64,000 nt of DNA, taken from NCBI GenBank assembly GCA_036226585.1, contig CP108997.1, forward strand, positions 4,588,001 through 4,652,000, given 5' to 3'. Shown here in pieces: positions 1 through 8,203 of the stretch (position 1 is the stretch's first letter; every line of letters begins with the position of its first letter). The DNA is from Streptomyces sp. NBC_00708. Lineage in GTDB: Bacteria > Actinomycetota > Actinomycetes > Streptomycetales > Streptomycetaceae. Below the pieces are notes generated by a model, which was not told the origin of the DNA, searched no databases, and worked only from the letters and a program-made list of their open reading frames with translations. The position numbers were made by a program, and so were the translations under genes.

Positions 1-267
1 CACACGGAGATCCAGCCCGCGCTGATCGAGAGGATCACGGCCACGAAGGTCGCCAGGATCGCGGTCCCGGCGAACTTCAAGGAGCTCCAGGCCGTGGTCG
101 ACGCCGGGCGCCTCCAGGACCTGGACGCCAAGTCCACGGTGAAGCAGGCCCTGTGGGCGGTCGCCGGGGATCTCGGTCTGGTCAAGAACGCGGAAGGAGC
201 CGCCCGAGCGGGCAGAACGAAGGGGGACCGCGCCCTGGCCGGCGGCCGGCGGGGGCGTGGGAAGTGA
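1..267 (+). CDS. C-terminal end of a CpaE/TadZ-like pilus-localisation ATPase (5' cut by window edge)
   Basis: The first 88 codons are the tail of a gene that begins outside the window. The readable part (for example ITATKVARIAVPANFKELQ, then a helical stretch and a basic tail ending RRGRGK) resembles the C-terminus of the ParA/MinD-like CpaE/TadZ proteins that open Tad pilus loci and place the machinery in the cell. No nucleotide-binding motif is visible because that part is off-window, so the family call rests on position directly upstream of tadE-tadA-tadB-tadC and on weak tail similarity. The stop lies about 30 nt before the next gene's preferred start, consistent with one transcription unit. 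Confidence 0.6.
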   Translation, partial: HTEIQPALIERITATKVARIAVPANFKELQAVVDAGRLQDLDAKSTVKQALWAVAGDLGLVKNAEGAARAGRTKGDRALAGGRRGRGK

Positions 268-298
268 ACCTGCGGCGACCGAGGGGGCGCGTTGCGTC

Positions 299-721
299 AT
301 GAACCTCTTACCAGCGGACCGGCGGCGGGGGACGGCGGCGTCCGGCGCGCCCGCCCGGGATGACCGGGGCCAGACCGCCGTCGAGTTCGTCGGCGCCCTG
401 CCCCTGATCCTCGTCACCCTCGCCCTGCTCTGGCAGGCCGCGGTGGTCGGTTACACCTACGTCCTGGCGGGGAACGCCGCCGACAAGGCGGCCAGGGCCG
501 CCGCGGTCGCGGAGGGCGGCCGGGCGGCGGCCTGCGAAGCGGCGGTGCGCGAGGACGTCCCCGGCGGCTGGAGCACCCAGGTCGACTGCGGCGGATCCGG
601 CGAACTGGTCACCGCGACCGTACGCATCGACGTGCCGCTCCTGTTCCCCGGGGCGTTCAGCCTGCCCATGCACGCGACGGGCGAGGCCAAGGCGAGGAAC
701 GAGGGGCGTGACGCGTGGTGA
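299..721 (+). CDS. TadE-like minor pilin (first copy)
   Basis: A protein of about 140 residues. A short basic N-terminus is followed by a class III prepilin-like signal DRG/QTAVEFVG (Glu at +5, Phe at +6 after the Gly) and a hydrophobic segment. The rest is a small exported domain with two Cys that could pair. TadE family proteins are minor pilins or pseudopilins of the Tad (Flp) pilus, processed by the TadV-type peptidase and held in the membrane. ATG 299 was chosen because GAGGGGG lies 11 nt upstream. A GTG at 257 in the same frame would overlap the previous gene and is an alternative. The stop overlaps the start of the next gene, which points to translational coupling. Confidence 0.8.
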   Translation: MNLLPADRRRGTAASGAPARDDRGQTAVEFVGALPLILVTLALLWQAAVVGYTYVLAGNAADKAARAAAVAEGGRAAACEAAVREDVPGGWSTQVDCGGSGELVTATVRIDVPLLFPGAFSLPMHATGEAKARNEGRDAW

Positions 722-762
722 GGCGCGTGGTGAGGCGCCTGGTGAGGCGCGTGGTGAGGCGC
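715..762 (+). repeat. Four 12-bp tandem repeats at the start of the second tadE
   Basis: Four consecutive copies of GTGGTGAGGCGC lie at 715-726, 727-738, 739-750 (first base C instead of G) and 751-762. Each unit adds four residues in frame (V/L-V-R-R). Copy-number change would alter the length and charge of the N-terminus and the number of available GTG starts without a frameshift. The first unit also contains the TGA stop of the preceding gene. Confidence 0.9.
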
Positions 763-1119
763 CACCCCACGGGTTCCCGGCAACGCGGGCAGGCCGTCAT
801 CGAGTACGTGGGCGTGCTCACCCTGCTCCTCGTCGTCGCGCTGGCCGTCGTCCAGCTGGGCATCGCGGTGTACGCGGCCCAGCAGGCGGGTACGGCCGCG
901 CGGACGGCGGCGCGGGTCGCCTCGACCGACGACCAGACGTACCGAGCGGGCACGGTGGCACGGGAGTCCATGAGCGGCTGGCTGGCGGACGGGGCCACGG
1001 TCACCTCGGGGGGCGGCGGCGATTCCGTCACCGTCACGGTCCGGGTCGCCATCCCCAGCCTGCTGCCGATGTTCTCCTTCGGCTCCGTCGAGAAGAGCGC
1101 CACCATGCCGAGCGACTGA
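715..1119 (+). CDS. TadE-like minor pilin (second copy) with a repeat-encoded Arg-rich N-terminus
   Basis: A 134-residue protein. The first 16 residues are encoded by four 12-bp tandem repeats, giving a VVRR-type basic stretch. Then come a class III signal QRG/QAVIEYVG (Glu +5, Tyr +6), one hydrophobic helix and a short exported domain without Cys. It overlaps the upstream tadE by 7 nt, with GAGGGG 8 nt before GTG 715. Several in-frame GTG codons inside the repeat (718, 727, 730, 742, 751, 754) could also start translation. As a TadE/TadF-type minor pilin it should be anchored with its C-terminal part outside the membrane. The repeat makes the N-terminal charge potentially variable between strains. 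Confidence 0.8.
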   Translation: MVRRVVRRLVRRVVRRHPTGSRQRGQAVIEYVGVLTLLLVVALAVVQLGIAVYAAQQAGTAARTAARVASTDDQTYRAGTVARESMSGWLADGATVTSGGGGDSVTVTVRVAIPSLLPMFSFGSVEKSATMPSD

Positions 1120-1164
1120 CCCGGAACCGACCATGCGGCCAAAGGAAACGAGGGAGTCGAGCAC

Positions 1165-2505
1165 ATGAGCCTGCGGGCGCGCATCACCAGTCCCGAACCG
1201 GCGAACGGGATCAGCGAGGAGAGCCGGCTCGTCGGCGCCTACCGCGCCAAGCTCCTGGAGGAGATCGACCTCGCGGAGATGTCCGCCCTCGCCGCCGCCG
1301 AACGCAGGGCGCGGCTCGAACGCGTCCTCGGCCACATCATCAGCCGCGAAGGCCCCGTCCTGTCCTCCATGGAACGCTCGCAGCTCATCCGGCGGGTCGT
1401 CGACGAGGCCCTGGGCCTCGGCATCCTCGAACCCCTCCTGGAGGACGCCTCCATCAGCGAGATCATGGTCAACGGCCCCGAACAGGTCTACGTGGAGCGC
1501 GGCGGCCGGCTCGAACTCCTCCCGATGCGCTTCTCGTCCAACGAGCAGCTGATGCAGACCATCGAACGCATCGTCTCCACGGTCAACCGCCGCGTGGACG
1601 AGTCGAACCCGATGGTCGACGCCCGGCTCCCCTCGGGCGAGCGCGTCAACGTGATCATCCCGCCGCTCTCCCTGTCGGGACCGATCCTCACCATCCGGCG
1701 CTTCCCCCGCGCCTTCACGCTCCAGGAGATGATCACGCTCGGCTCGCTGGACGAGCACATGCTGGTCCTGCTCGCCGGCTTCGTCCGCGCCAAGTTCAAC
1801 GTGATCGTCTCCGGTGCCACCGGCACCGGCAAGACCACCCTGCTCAACGCGCTCTCCGGACTCATCCCCGGCGCCGAGCGCATCGTGACCATCGAGGACT
1901 CCGCCGAACTCCAGCTCCAGCAGTCCCACGTCATCACGCTGGAGAGCCGGCCGCCCAACGTCGAGGGCAAGGGCCGGGTCACCATCCGCGACCTCGTCCG
2001 CAACTCGCTGCGCATGCGGCCCGACCGCATCATCGTCGGCGAGGTCCGCGGCGGCGAGACCCTGGACATGCTCCAGGCCATGTCCACCGGCCACGACGGC
2101 TCCCTCGCCACCGTCCACGCCAACAGCGCCGAGGACGCGCTGATGCGGCTCCAGACCCTCAGCTCCATGTCCGAGGTCGAGATCCCGTTCGCCGCGATCC
2201 ACGACCAGATCAACAGCGCCGTCGACGTGATCATCCAGCTGACCCGGCACGGCGACGGCTCCCGCCGCATCACCGAGATCGCCGTCGTCGACTCGTACGG
2301 CCGCGAGGACTACCGCATCGTCTCCGTCTGCCGCTTCGAGGCCCTCCCGATGGCGGCGGACGGGCGTGTGTACGGGCGCTTCGCGTACTTCCCGGTGCCG
2401 CGCCGGGTCGCCGAACGCTTCTACATGGCGAACGAGGCCGTCCCGGTGGCCTTCGGAGTCGCCGAAACCGACGACCACCTCCTGGTCCGCACCTCCACCG
2501 CCTAG
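1165..2505 (+). CDS. tadA: TadA/CpaF secretion ATPase of the Flp pilus
   Basis: A 446-residue VirB11/GspE-superfamily ATPase that powers Tad pilus assembly from the cytoplasmic face. The all-alpha/N-terminal domain covers about residues 1-190. Walker A is GATGTGKTT (about 217-225). The Asp/Walker-B region and the His box lie around 290-325 (IIVGEVRGGE, then TGHDGSLATVHAN). Length and motifs are typical of TadA/CpaF. ATG 1165 follows a GAGGGAG-type ribosome-binding site. The gene sits between the tadE pair and tadB in the order usual for actinobacterial Tad loci. Confidence 0.95.
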   Translation: MSLRARITSPEPANGISEESRLVGAYRAKLLEEIDLAEMSALAAAERRARLERVLGHIISREGPVLSSMERSQLIRRVVDEALGLGILEPLLEDASISEIMVNGPEQVYVERGGRLELLPMRFSSNEQLMQTIERIVSTVNRRVDESNPMVDARLPSGERVNVIIPPLSLSGPILTIRRFPRAFTLQEMITLGSLDEHMLVLLAGFVRAKFNVIVSGATGTGKTTLLNALSGLIPGAERIVTIEDSAELQLQQSHVITLESRPPNVEGKGRVTIRDLVRNSLRMRPDRIIVGEVRGGETLDMLQAMSTGHDGSLATVHANSAEDALMRLQTLSSMSEVEIPFAAIHDQINSAVDVIIQLTRHGDGSRRITEIAVVDSYGREDYRIVSVCRFEALPMAADGRVYGRFAYFPVPRRVAERFYMANEAVPVAFGVAETDDHLLVRTSTA

Positions 2506-2567
2506 CGCCCCCCGCCGTTCCCGGCGCCGTCCCCCGTCCGCCGCTCACCCAGAAGGCCCTCCCCGAC

Positions 2568-3506
2568 ATGGACAACCTCCCGCTCCTGACGGTCGGCGTG
2601 ACCCTGCTCGCCTGTGTGCTCGCCGTGGTCGGCCTGCATGTCCTCTCCTCGGGCAGGGAACAGCAGCGGGCACTGATCGACCGTCTGTCCCGGACCGGGC
2701 CACCCGCGCTCACGGGCCGCGTCCGCCGCTTCCGTGGCGTCGACCGGCGGCTGCGCAGGACCCGCCTGGGCAAGCGCGTCGAGCGGAAGATCGCGGTCAC
2801 CGGCCTCGACCTCACCCCCGGGGAGTACGTCGTCTACGTCGCGGCGGCCCTGCTCGGCCTCTACTTCGTCACGGCGTCCGTCTTCGCCCCGTTCTTCGGG
2901 CTCCTGGCCGTCCTCATCGGTGCCTGGGGCGGCAACGCCTTCCTCAACTGGCAGCGCGCCAAACGCACCGAGGCGTTCATCAACCAGCTCCCCGAACTCA
3001 CCCGCGTCCTCGCCAACGCCACCCAGGCCGGCCTCGCCCTGCGCACCGCCATCTCCATGGCCGTCGAGGAACTGGACGACCCCGCCCACGAGGAGCTGCG
3101 CCGGGTCGCCGACCGCCTGGCCATCGGCCACTCCCTCGACGACGCCCTGAACGAACTCGTCGAACGGCTGCCCTCCCGCGAACTGACCGTCCTGGTCTCC
3201 ACCCTCATCCTCTCCAACCGGGCGGGCGGCACCATCGTCTCCTCGCTGCGCAACCTCACGAACACGCTGGAGGAGCGCAAGGAGACCCGGCGCGAGGTCA
3301 CCACCCTGCTCTCCCAGGTGAAGGTCACCGCCGTCGCCGTCCCCGTCCTCGGCCTGATCTTCCTGCTCGTCATCAACGGCATGCGGGGCGGCGCACTCGA
3401 CGACATGGCCGCCGCGACGCCGGGCCGCATCGCCATCGTCGTGGCCGCCGGTCTCTACGGCCTCGGCTTCTTCCTCATCAACCGCCTCACCCGCGTCCGT
3501 ATCTGA
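2568..3506 (+). CDS. tadB: TadB-like inner-membrane platform protein (T2SSF domain)
   Basis: A 312-residue membrane protein of the GspF/T2SSF family. An N-terminal membrane helix (about residues 6-26) is followed by a basic linker, a paired membrane segment near 85-125, the cytoplasmic F domain (about 135-265, with ELTRVLANATQAGLALRTA and SNRAGGTIVSSLRNL) and a C-terminal pair of helices. TadB and TadC together form the platform on which TadA acts. ATG 2568 is preceded by AGAAGG; the same frame stays open far upstream over tadA, but that is shadow reading. It is separated from tadC by 27 nt. Confidence 0.9.
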   Translation: MDNLPLLTVGVTLLACVLAVVGLHVLSSGREQQRALIDRLSRTGPPALTGRVRRFRGVDRRLRRTRLGKRVERKIAVTGLDLTPGEYVVYVAAALLGLYFVTASVFAPFFGLLAVLIGAWGGNAFLNWQRAKRTEAFINQLPELTRVLANATQAGLALRTAISMAVEELDDPAHEELRRVADRLAIGHSLDDALNELVERLPSRELTVLVSTLILSNRAGGTIVSSLRNLTNTLEERKETRREVTTLLSQVKVTAVAVPVLGLIFLLVINGMRGGALDDMAAATPGRIAIVVAAGLYGLGFFLINRLTRVRI

Positions 3507-3533
3507 CGGCCGGAAAGGGACGAGGAGACACAG

Positions 3534-4421
3534 ATGGAATACCTGCTCGCGGCCGTCGTCGCACTCGCCGTACTCGGCGCCTTCCAGGGCATCCGCATGT
3601 ACCGCGCCGAGGCCAGGCTCCCCGGCGACCTGGCCATCGCCCTGGAGGTCGGCGCCAGCCGCACCAGCGCGGCCGGCTCGGCCATCGACCGGATCGGCAT
3701 GCCGTACGCCCCCCGGGTCCTGTCCATGATGGGCCCCAAGCGCGTCGACCGGATCCGCCGCAAACTCGACATGGCCGGCAACCCGCGCGGTCTGACCGTC
3801 GACCGCTACGCCGCCCGGCGCGCGGTCTACGGCGGCCTGGGCATCCTGGCGGCCCTCGCGATGCTGATGAACGGACAGGTGGTCCTGGCCGTCGTCCTGC
3901 TCGTCTACGGGCTGTTCTGGACGGACGTGATCATCCGGGCCGCCATCAGCCGGCGCAAGGACGACATCGAACGCACCCTGCCCGACTTCCTCGACGTCCT
4001 CGCGGTCGTCGTCTCCGCCGGACTCGGCTTCCGGCAGGCACTGGAACGGGTCGCGGAGAAGTACACCGGCCCGTGGTCCGACGAACTGCGCATCACCCTG
4101 CGCCAGATGGACATGGGCGTCAGCAGGCGCGAGGCCTTCGACCAGCTCCGCCGGCGCAACGAGTCCGAACAGGTCTCCATGTTCGTCTCCGCGCTCCAGC
4201 AGGGCGAGGAGCTGGGCGCCCCCATCGTCGACACCCTGATCCAGATCGCCAACGACATGCGGCGCACCGACGCGCAGAACGCCCGGCGCAAGGCGTCCAA
4301 GGCCGTCCCCAAGGCCACGCTGATCGTCACCAGCTTCATGCTCCCGGGCACGATCATCCTGATCGCGGTCGGCTTCTACTACGCGGCGAACGTCGACATC
4401 GGCGAGGTCTTCGGCAGCTGA
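3534..4421 (+). CDS. tadC: TadC-like inner-membrane platform protein (T2SSF domain)
   Basis: A 295-residue second GspF-type platform protein. It has an N-terminal membrane helix, a paired hydrophobic region around residues 95-135, a cytoplasmic F domain (about 140-265, with LPDFLDVLAVVVSAGLGFRQ and ALQQGEELGAPI) and a C-terminal helix. It partners TadB under the TadA ATPase. ATG 3534 is preceded by AGGAG about 8 nt upstream. The downstream gene is a sensor kinase 51 nt away, so the pilus assembly genes and the regulatory pair probably share a transcript. Confidence 0.9.
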   Translation: MEYLLAAVVALAVLGAFQGIRMYRAEARLPGDLAIALEVGASRTSAAGSAIDRIGMPYAPRVLSMMGPKRVDRIRRKLDMAGNPRGLTVDRYAARRAVYGGLGILAALAMLMNGQVVLAVVLLVYGLFWTDVIIRAAISRRKDDIERTLPDFLDVLAVVVSAGLGFRQALERVAEKYTGPWSDELRITLRQMDMGVSRREAFDQLRRRNESEQVSMFVSALQQGEELGAPIVDTLIQIANDMRRTDAQNARRKASKAVPKATLIVTSFMLPGTIILIAVGFYYAANVDIGEVFGS

Positions 4422-4472
4422 CACGCACGCGCACACCGCCCCGACCCCGCCACGAGGAGGTGAGAGGACACC

Positions 4473-5783
4473 ATGGCCCCACGACCGGCCGGCCCCGCCC
4501 TGACCGGCGGCCCCGACGCGACGACACCGGCGAGCTCCCCCGGCCAGGTGCCGCCCCTGCCGATCCAGGTCAACGCCCTCCAGGCCCTGTGCCGCCAGCT
4601 CTTCGGCTTCCGGCTCGCGATGACCGCGCTGGCCGCCCCCTTCGCACTCGCCGCGGTCCACGACGAACTCGGCAGCTGGCTGGCCGGAGCCGCGGTCCTG
4701 GTCACCGTCATGGTGTCGTACATGCTGATGCGCGACTGGGAGCGCTTCGGGCCGTTCCTCCTGCGCCACCCCTCGCTGCTCGCCGCCGACATGCTGTTCG
4801 GCGCGCTGCTGCTGTTCGCGGCCGGTCCGGCGTCGACCCTCTCCTACGTGTCGGTGTGCACCCCGCTCCTCGCGGGCCTCGTCTACAGCTGGCGGGGCGG
4901 GGCCGTCTTCGCCGCGCTGCAGACCCTGCTGCTGGCCGCCGCCTACGGCATCAGCGAGACGGACGAGGCCGACGCGGCGGCGCTCCTCATGGCCGGCCTC
5001 TGCGTCCTGGCCGGCGCGGTCGGCAGCACGCTGCGGGGCCTGCTCCTGCGGTTCGGCGCCGCCTCCCAGGCCCTGACCGAGACCCGGGCACGGCTCGCGG
5101 TCAGCGGGGCCGTGGAGGCCGAACGCGCCCGCCTCGCCCGCGAGATGCACGACTCCGTCGCCAAGACCCTGCACGGTCTCGCCCTGGCGGCCGAAGGCCT
5201 GGCCCGCACCGCCGACCGGTCGGACCCGGAGACCGTCCGGCACCGCGCGGAACTGGTCGCCCGCTCCGCCCGCAGGGCCGCCGCCGAATCCCGCGAACTC
5301 CTCTCGGACCTGCGCCGCGAGTCCGGTCTCGACGGCGGTGTGGACCTCCTCGGCGAACTGGCCGCCCGCACGGCCGACTTCGAGCGCAGGTCCGGCATCC
5401 GGGCCGTCTTCCGCCGCCTCGGCGAGGGCCGGGTCCCGCCCGTCCCGCACGCCGTCGCCCGGCACGCCCTCACCATCGCCGCCGAGGCCCTGGAGAACGT
5501 CCGGCAGCACGCCCGCGCCGGCCTGGTGGACGTCTCGGCCGGCCTCGTCCGCGATGTCGTACGGATCAGCGTGTACGACGACGGCGAGGGCCTGCCGCCC
5601 GGCACCTCGCTGGCCGCCCTGCGCAAGGCCGGCCACTTCGGCCTGGTCGGCATGGTCGAGCGGGCCGCGTCGATCGGCGCCCGCATCCGCATAGGGCGCG
5701 GCCCCGCGGCCCGGGGCACCGAGGTCCGTCTCGACCTGTCCCTCGCCGCGATGGACCTGCCCCCCACCGTCCCCGCCCCCTGA
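4473..5783 (+). CDS. NarL/DegS-type sensor histidine kinase inside the Tad locus
   Basis: A 436-residue membrane sensor kinase. Five to six membrane segments fill residues 45-195 with no sizeable extracellular loop, suggesting sensing in or near the membrane. A HisKA_3 dimerisation region follows, with the phospho-acceptor H226 in REMHDSVAKT, then an HATPase domain (N box EALENVRQHA, G1 box YDDGEGLPP, G2 box HFGLVGM). It is immediately upstream of its response regulator (15 nt). GAGGAGG sits before ATG 4473. Placement between tadC and the Flp pilin gene suggests that the pair controls pilus or pilin expression; that is inference. Confidence 0.9.
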   Translation: MAPRPAGPALTGGPDATTPASSPGQVPPLPIQVNALQALCRQLFGFRLAMTALAAPFALAAVHDELGSWLAGAAVLVTVMVSYMLMRDWERFGPFLLRHPSLLAADMLFGALLLFAAGPASTLSYVSVCTPLLAGLVYSWRGGAVFAALQTLLLAAAYGISETDEADAAALLMAGLCVLAGAVGSTLRGLLLRFGAASQALTETRARLAVSGAVEAERARLAREMHDSVAKTLHGLALAAEGLARTADRSDPETVRHRAELVARSARRAAAESRELLSDLRRESGLDGGVDLLGELAARTADFERRSGIRAVFRRLGEGRVPPVPHAVARHALTIAAEALENVRQHARAGLVDVSAGLVRDVVRISVYDDGEGLPPGTSLAALRKAGHFGLVGMVERAASIGARIRIGRGPAARGTEVRLDLSLAAMDLPPTVPAP

Positions 5784-5798
5784 GAGGAGGCCCGCGCC

Positions 5799-6503
5799 AT
5801 GCCCGACGCCCTGCCCCCCACCCCCGCCGCCGCCCCGCTCCGGGTGCTCGTCGCCGACGACAACCCCGTCGTACGGGCGGGCCTGACGGCCCTGCTGCAC
5901 GGCCGCGACGCGATCACCGTGGTCGCGGAGGCGGACGACGGCCGCCAGGCGTACGAGGGGGCGCTGCGGCACCGCCCGGACGTCGTCCTGCTCGATGTGC
6001 GCATGCCCGGCGTCGACGGCCTTTCGGCCCTGCCGCACCTGGTCCGCCTGGCCCCGGTCCTGATGCTCACCTACAGCCGCGAGAGCGAGGTGGTCCGCCG
6101 GGCGCTGCGGCTGGGGGCGGGGGGCTATCTGGTGCACGGCGAGTTCACCGCGGACGAACTGGTCACCGCGGTGCGCGACACGGCGGCGGGCCGGTCCCGC
6201 TTCACCCCCTCGGCGAACAGCGCCCTGCTGGAGGCCCTGCGGGAGCGGGGGTCCCCGCGAAATGCCCCGCCACCGGGGCCCTTTGTGGGACATTCGGAGC
6301 TGAGCGAACGGGAGGTGGAAGTGATGGACCTGATCGCGTCGGGCCTGTCCAATCAGCAGATCGCCGCCGCCTGTTTCATCAGCCAGAAGACCGTGAAGAA
6401 CCACATCAACCGGATCTTCACCAAACTCCGGGCCGGCAGCCGCGGCGAGGCCATCGCCCTGTGGCACCGCGGGCCGGCCGGGGGAACGGCGCGCCATGGC
6501 TGA
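5799..6503 (+). CDS. NarL/LuxR-family response regulator paired with the Tad-locus kinase
   Basis: A 234-residue two-domain regulator. The receiver domain covers residues 14-130, with the acidic pocket VADDN and phospho-acceptor D66 in LLDVRMPG. A linker precedes the C-terminal LuxR-type HTH (about residues 165-228, LSEREVEVMDLIASGLSNQQ). It follows the kinase gene by 15 nt with a GAGAGGAGG site. The most economical target is the adjacent upstream region of the Flp pilin (6504-6667), since pilin genes need much more product than the assembly genes. No binding motif can be assigned by eye. Confidence 0.92.
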   Translation: MPDALPPTPAAAPLRVLVADDNPVVRAGLTALLHGRDAITVVAEADDGRQAYEGALRHRPDVVLLDVRMPGVDGLSALPHLVRLAPVLMLTYSRESEVVRRALRLGAGGYLVHGEFTADELVTAVRDTAAGRSRFTPSANSALLEALRERGSPRNAPPPGPFVGHSELSEREVEVMDLIASGLSNQQIAAACFISQKTVKNHINRIFTKLRAGSRGEAIALWHRGPAGGTARHG

Positions 6504-6667
6504 AAGCGGTACGGCTTTCGGCCGCCTGTCGCGGGAGTGGGCCCGGAGTTGGGCCCACAGGCCCATGATGAGGGGTGTTGTACCGACGTACGTTGCCGCT
6601 GTCGGGCGGGCACACGGATCAGCGTCGACCGATTCCCGGTCGGTCGGACTCGTAGGGGGACATCCTC
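6504..6667 (+). promoter_or_regulatory. Upstream region of the Flp pilin gene with two hairpins
   Basis: This 164-nt gap separates the response regulator from the pilin. It contains an 8-bp inverted repeat (6537-6544 / 6551-6558, GTGGGCCC and complement, 6-nt loop) that could be a weak terminator or attenuator. A second 6-bp hairpin (6626-6631 / 6637-6642) ends about 10 nt before the pilin's GGGGG ribosome-binding site. A separate pilin promoter is likely because Flp subunits are needed in excess, but no clear -10/-35 pair was identified. Confidence 0.4.
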
Positions 6668-6901
6668 ATGAAGGACATCGCACTCAAGGCGGCGACGCAC
6701 ACCCAGACTTATGTGACTCACTGGGCGAACACCACGGTCGACCACATGAAACGCCGGAGGGACAGGGGGCAGGGGGCGATCGAGTATGTGGGCATCACGA
6801 TTCTGGTGGTGGCGATCGTGATCGCTCTGATCAATACGAAGATGGGCACGTCCATCGCCAACAAGTTCAAGGCGAAGATCACTTCGGTCCTGACGAAGTG
6901 A
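6668..6901 (+). CDS. flp: Flp-family major pilin (type IVb)
   Basis: A 77-residue pilin precursor. A leader of about 34 residues is followed by the class III cleavage motif RDRG/QGAIEYVG (Glu +5, Tyr +6), a 20-residue hydrophobic helix and a short Lys-rich tail (NKFKAKITSVLTK). This is the size and architecture of actinobacterial Flp pilins, the fibre subunit assembled by TadA/B/C after cleavage by the prepilin peptidase. The leader is longer than in Gram-negative Flp proteins, as is usual in Streptomyces. GTAGGGGG precedes ATG 6668. The stop overlaps the GTG start of the next gene. Confidence 0.93.
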   Translation: MKDIALKAATHTQTYVTHWANTTVDHMKRRRDRGQGAIEYVGITILVVAIVIALINTKMGTSIANKFKAKITSVLTK

Positions 6902-7584
6902 GGTTGAGGGGTCGCGAGGACTCGGGGCAGGCGGCACCGCTGTACATCGCGGCGGTGACGGGCCTGCTCTTCGTCGCGTTGATCTTCTTCGCGTTCGGTG
7001 AGGCGGATATTCAGCGCAACGGTGCCCAGGGCGCGGCCGATGCCGCCGCGCTGGCGGCGGCCAAGGAATCGCGCAGCCAGCTCGAACCGGACCTGACGGC
7101 GCATCTCACCGACCCCGACTACTTCGAATCTGTGTTCAATAGGCCCTTCCCGGGGAGCCCCGGCAACGCCTGTGGGAAGGCATCCGAGTTCGCCGCCCTC
7201 AACAAGGCCACTGACGTCCTGTGCCGTCCACTCTCCGATGGCAGATGGGGCTACGAGGTCAGCTTGAAGTCGGACAAGGGCATGAGTACGGACATCGTGC
7301 CGGGCACCGAGGGCAAGAGGGCCGAAGCCGAGGCCGTGGCAGTGGTCGAGCCCCGCTGTACGTTCACGCCTGTCCCTGAGAGCACTCCGGACCCGGAAAG
7401 TACGCCCGACCCGGGCGGCTCGCCGGACGTGGACACGGAAGCGGATCCGGATCCTGATGCGGAGGTCGCGTCGGTCGGCAAGGTTCACTGTGACGGGGGT
7501 CAGGAATGGGCGGTGGACCCCGAGGACTTGGCGCTCATGCCCGACATGGCCGACCTTTTTTCCGTGCGCTTGGCCGAAAACTGA
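6898..7584 (+). CDS. TadG-like pilus-associated protein
   Basis: A 228-residue protein starting at GTG 6898, coupled to flp by a GTGA overlap. Residues 7-40 contain DSGQAAPLYIAAVTGLLFVA, the N-terminal hydrophobic segment of TadG/DUF2134-type proteins, followed by the family's Ala-rich AQGAADAAALAAAKES stretch. The exported part carries several Cys and a low-complexity Pro/Asp/Glu/Ser linker (around 165-200). Unlike Flp and the TadE proteins it has Leu, not Glu, at the +5 position, so peptidase processing is doubtful. TadG-like proteins are thought to anchor or cap the pilus at the cell surface. Confidence 0.75.
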   Translation: MRLRGREDSGQAAPLYIAAVTGLLFVALIFFAFGEADIQRNGAQGAADAAALAAAKESRSQLEPDLTAHLTDPDYFESVFNRPFPGSPGNACGKASEFAALNKATDVLCRPLSDGRWGYEVSLKSDKGMSTDIVPGTEGKRAEAEAVAVVEPRCTFTPVPESTPDPESTPDPGGSPDVDTEADPDPDAEVASVGKVHCDGGQEWAVDPEDLALMPDMADLFSVRLAEN

Positions 7585-7609
7585 CCGCGATGAACGCAAA
7601 GGATCTCGA

Positions 7610-8203
7610 ATGAACTTCCGCCACGTGAGGAAAGTACGCCGGGCTGGGGCCGTAACTCTCCTGGCCGCTTCTCTCCTGCTCTCCGTGACAGCGTGCGGCG
7701 GCGACGAAAAGGGGGCGGAGAAGGCGCCTGCGGCTTCGTCCGACGCGGGAAAGAACCGGAGTGAGAAGGCTACGGGGGACGAAACGCTGCCCGACCGCAG
7801 CAAGACCCTTGCGACCCTCAAGAATGACGAGGGTGTCGAGATGGTCGTGTACTCGGCCAAGAGGGACAGCGGCGGGTTTCTCACCGTCAGCGGCGACTTC
7901 AAGAACTCCGGGGGACAGAGCTTCGTCACACCTGTCCAGTGGAGCGGGCAGGAAGAGGCCGTGGCCGGTGCCGGACCTTCGCTCGCCGGTATGACGCTGG
8001 TGGACTCGGTCGGCAAGAAGCGCTATTACGTACTCCGGGACACCGATAACCGCCCACTCACCACCAGCAATTACGAGCCGAGTATCGAGCCCGGCAAGAG
8101 CCTGAACTTCTTCGCCCAGTTCCCGGCCCCGCCCAGCACGACCGCCAAGGTCGACCTCCAGTTCCCCGGGTTCCCCAACGCGACGATCGAGATCTCCGGA
8201 TGA
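7610..8203 (+). CDS. Putative lipoprotein of the Tad locus
   Basis: A 197-residue protein with a lipoprotein signal: basic n-region (FRHVRKVRR), hydrophobic core (VTLLAASLLLSV) and lipobox TACG with Cys at about residue 32, then an acidic/Ala-rich linker. The mature domain is not recognised beyond resembling small secreted Streptomyces proteins that may form an Ig-like fold (WSGQEEA, then PGKSLNFFAQFPAPP). It lies 25 nt after the TadG gene and overlaps the OmpA-like gene by 4 nt. A surface anchoring or accessory role for the pilus is inferred from context only. Confidence 0.75.
   Translation: MNFRHVRKVRRAGAVTLLAASLLLSVTACGGDEKGAEKAPAASSDAGKNRSEKATGDETLPDRSKTLATLKNDEGVEMVVYSAKRDSGGFLTVSGDFKNSGGQSFVTPVQWSGQEEAVAGAGPSLAGMTLVDSVGKKRYYVLRDTDNRPLTTSNYEPSIEPGKSLNFFAQFPAPPSTTAKVDLQFPGFPNATIEISG

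Noticed and set aside
457..2478. 673-codon reading on the minus strand across tadE and tadA
   Set aside because: It is the complement of well-supported genes on the other strand; composition follows the GC bias of the real frame and no motif is present.
2366..6568. Very long open frames on both strands across tadB to the response regulator
   Set aside because: Arg/Pro/Gly-rich shadow translation typical of GC-rich DNA; the real frames have recognised domains and binding sites.
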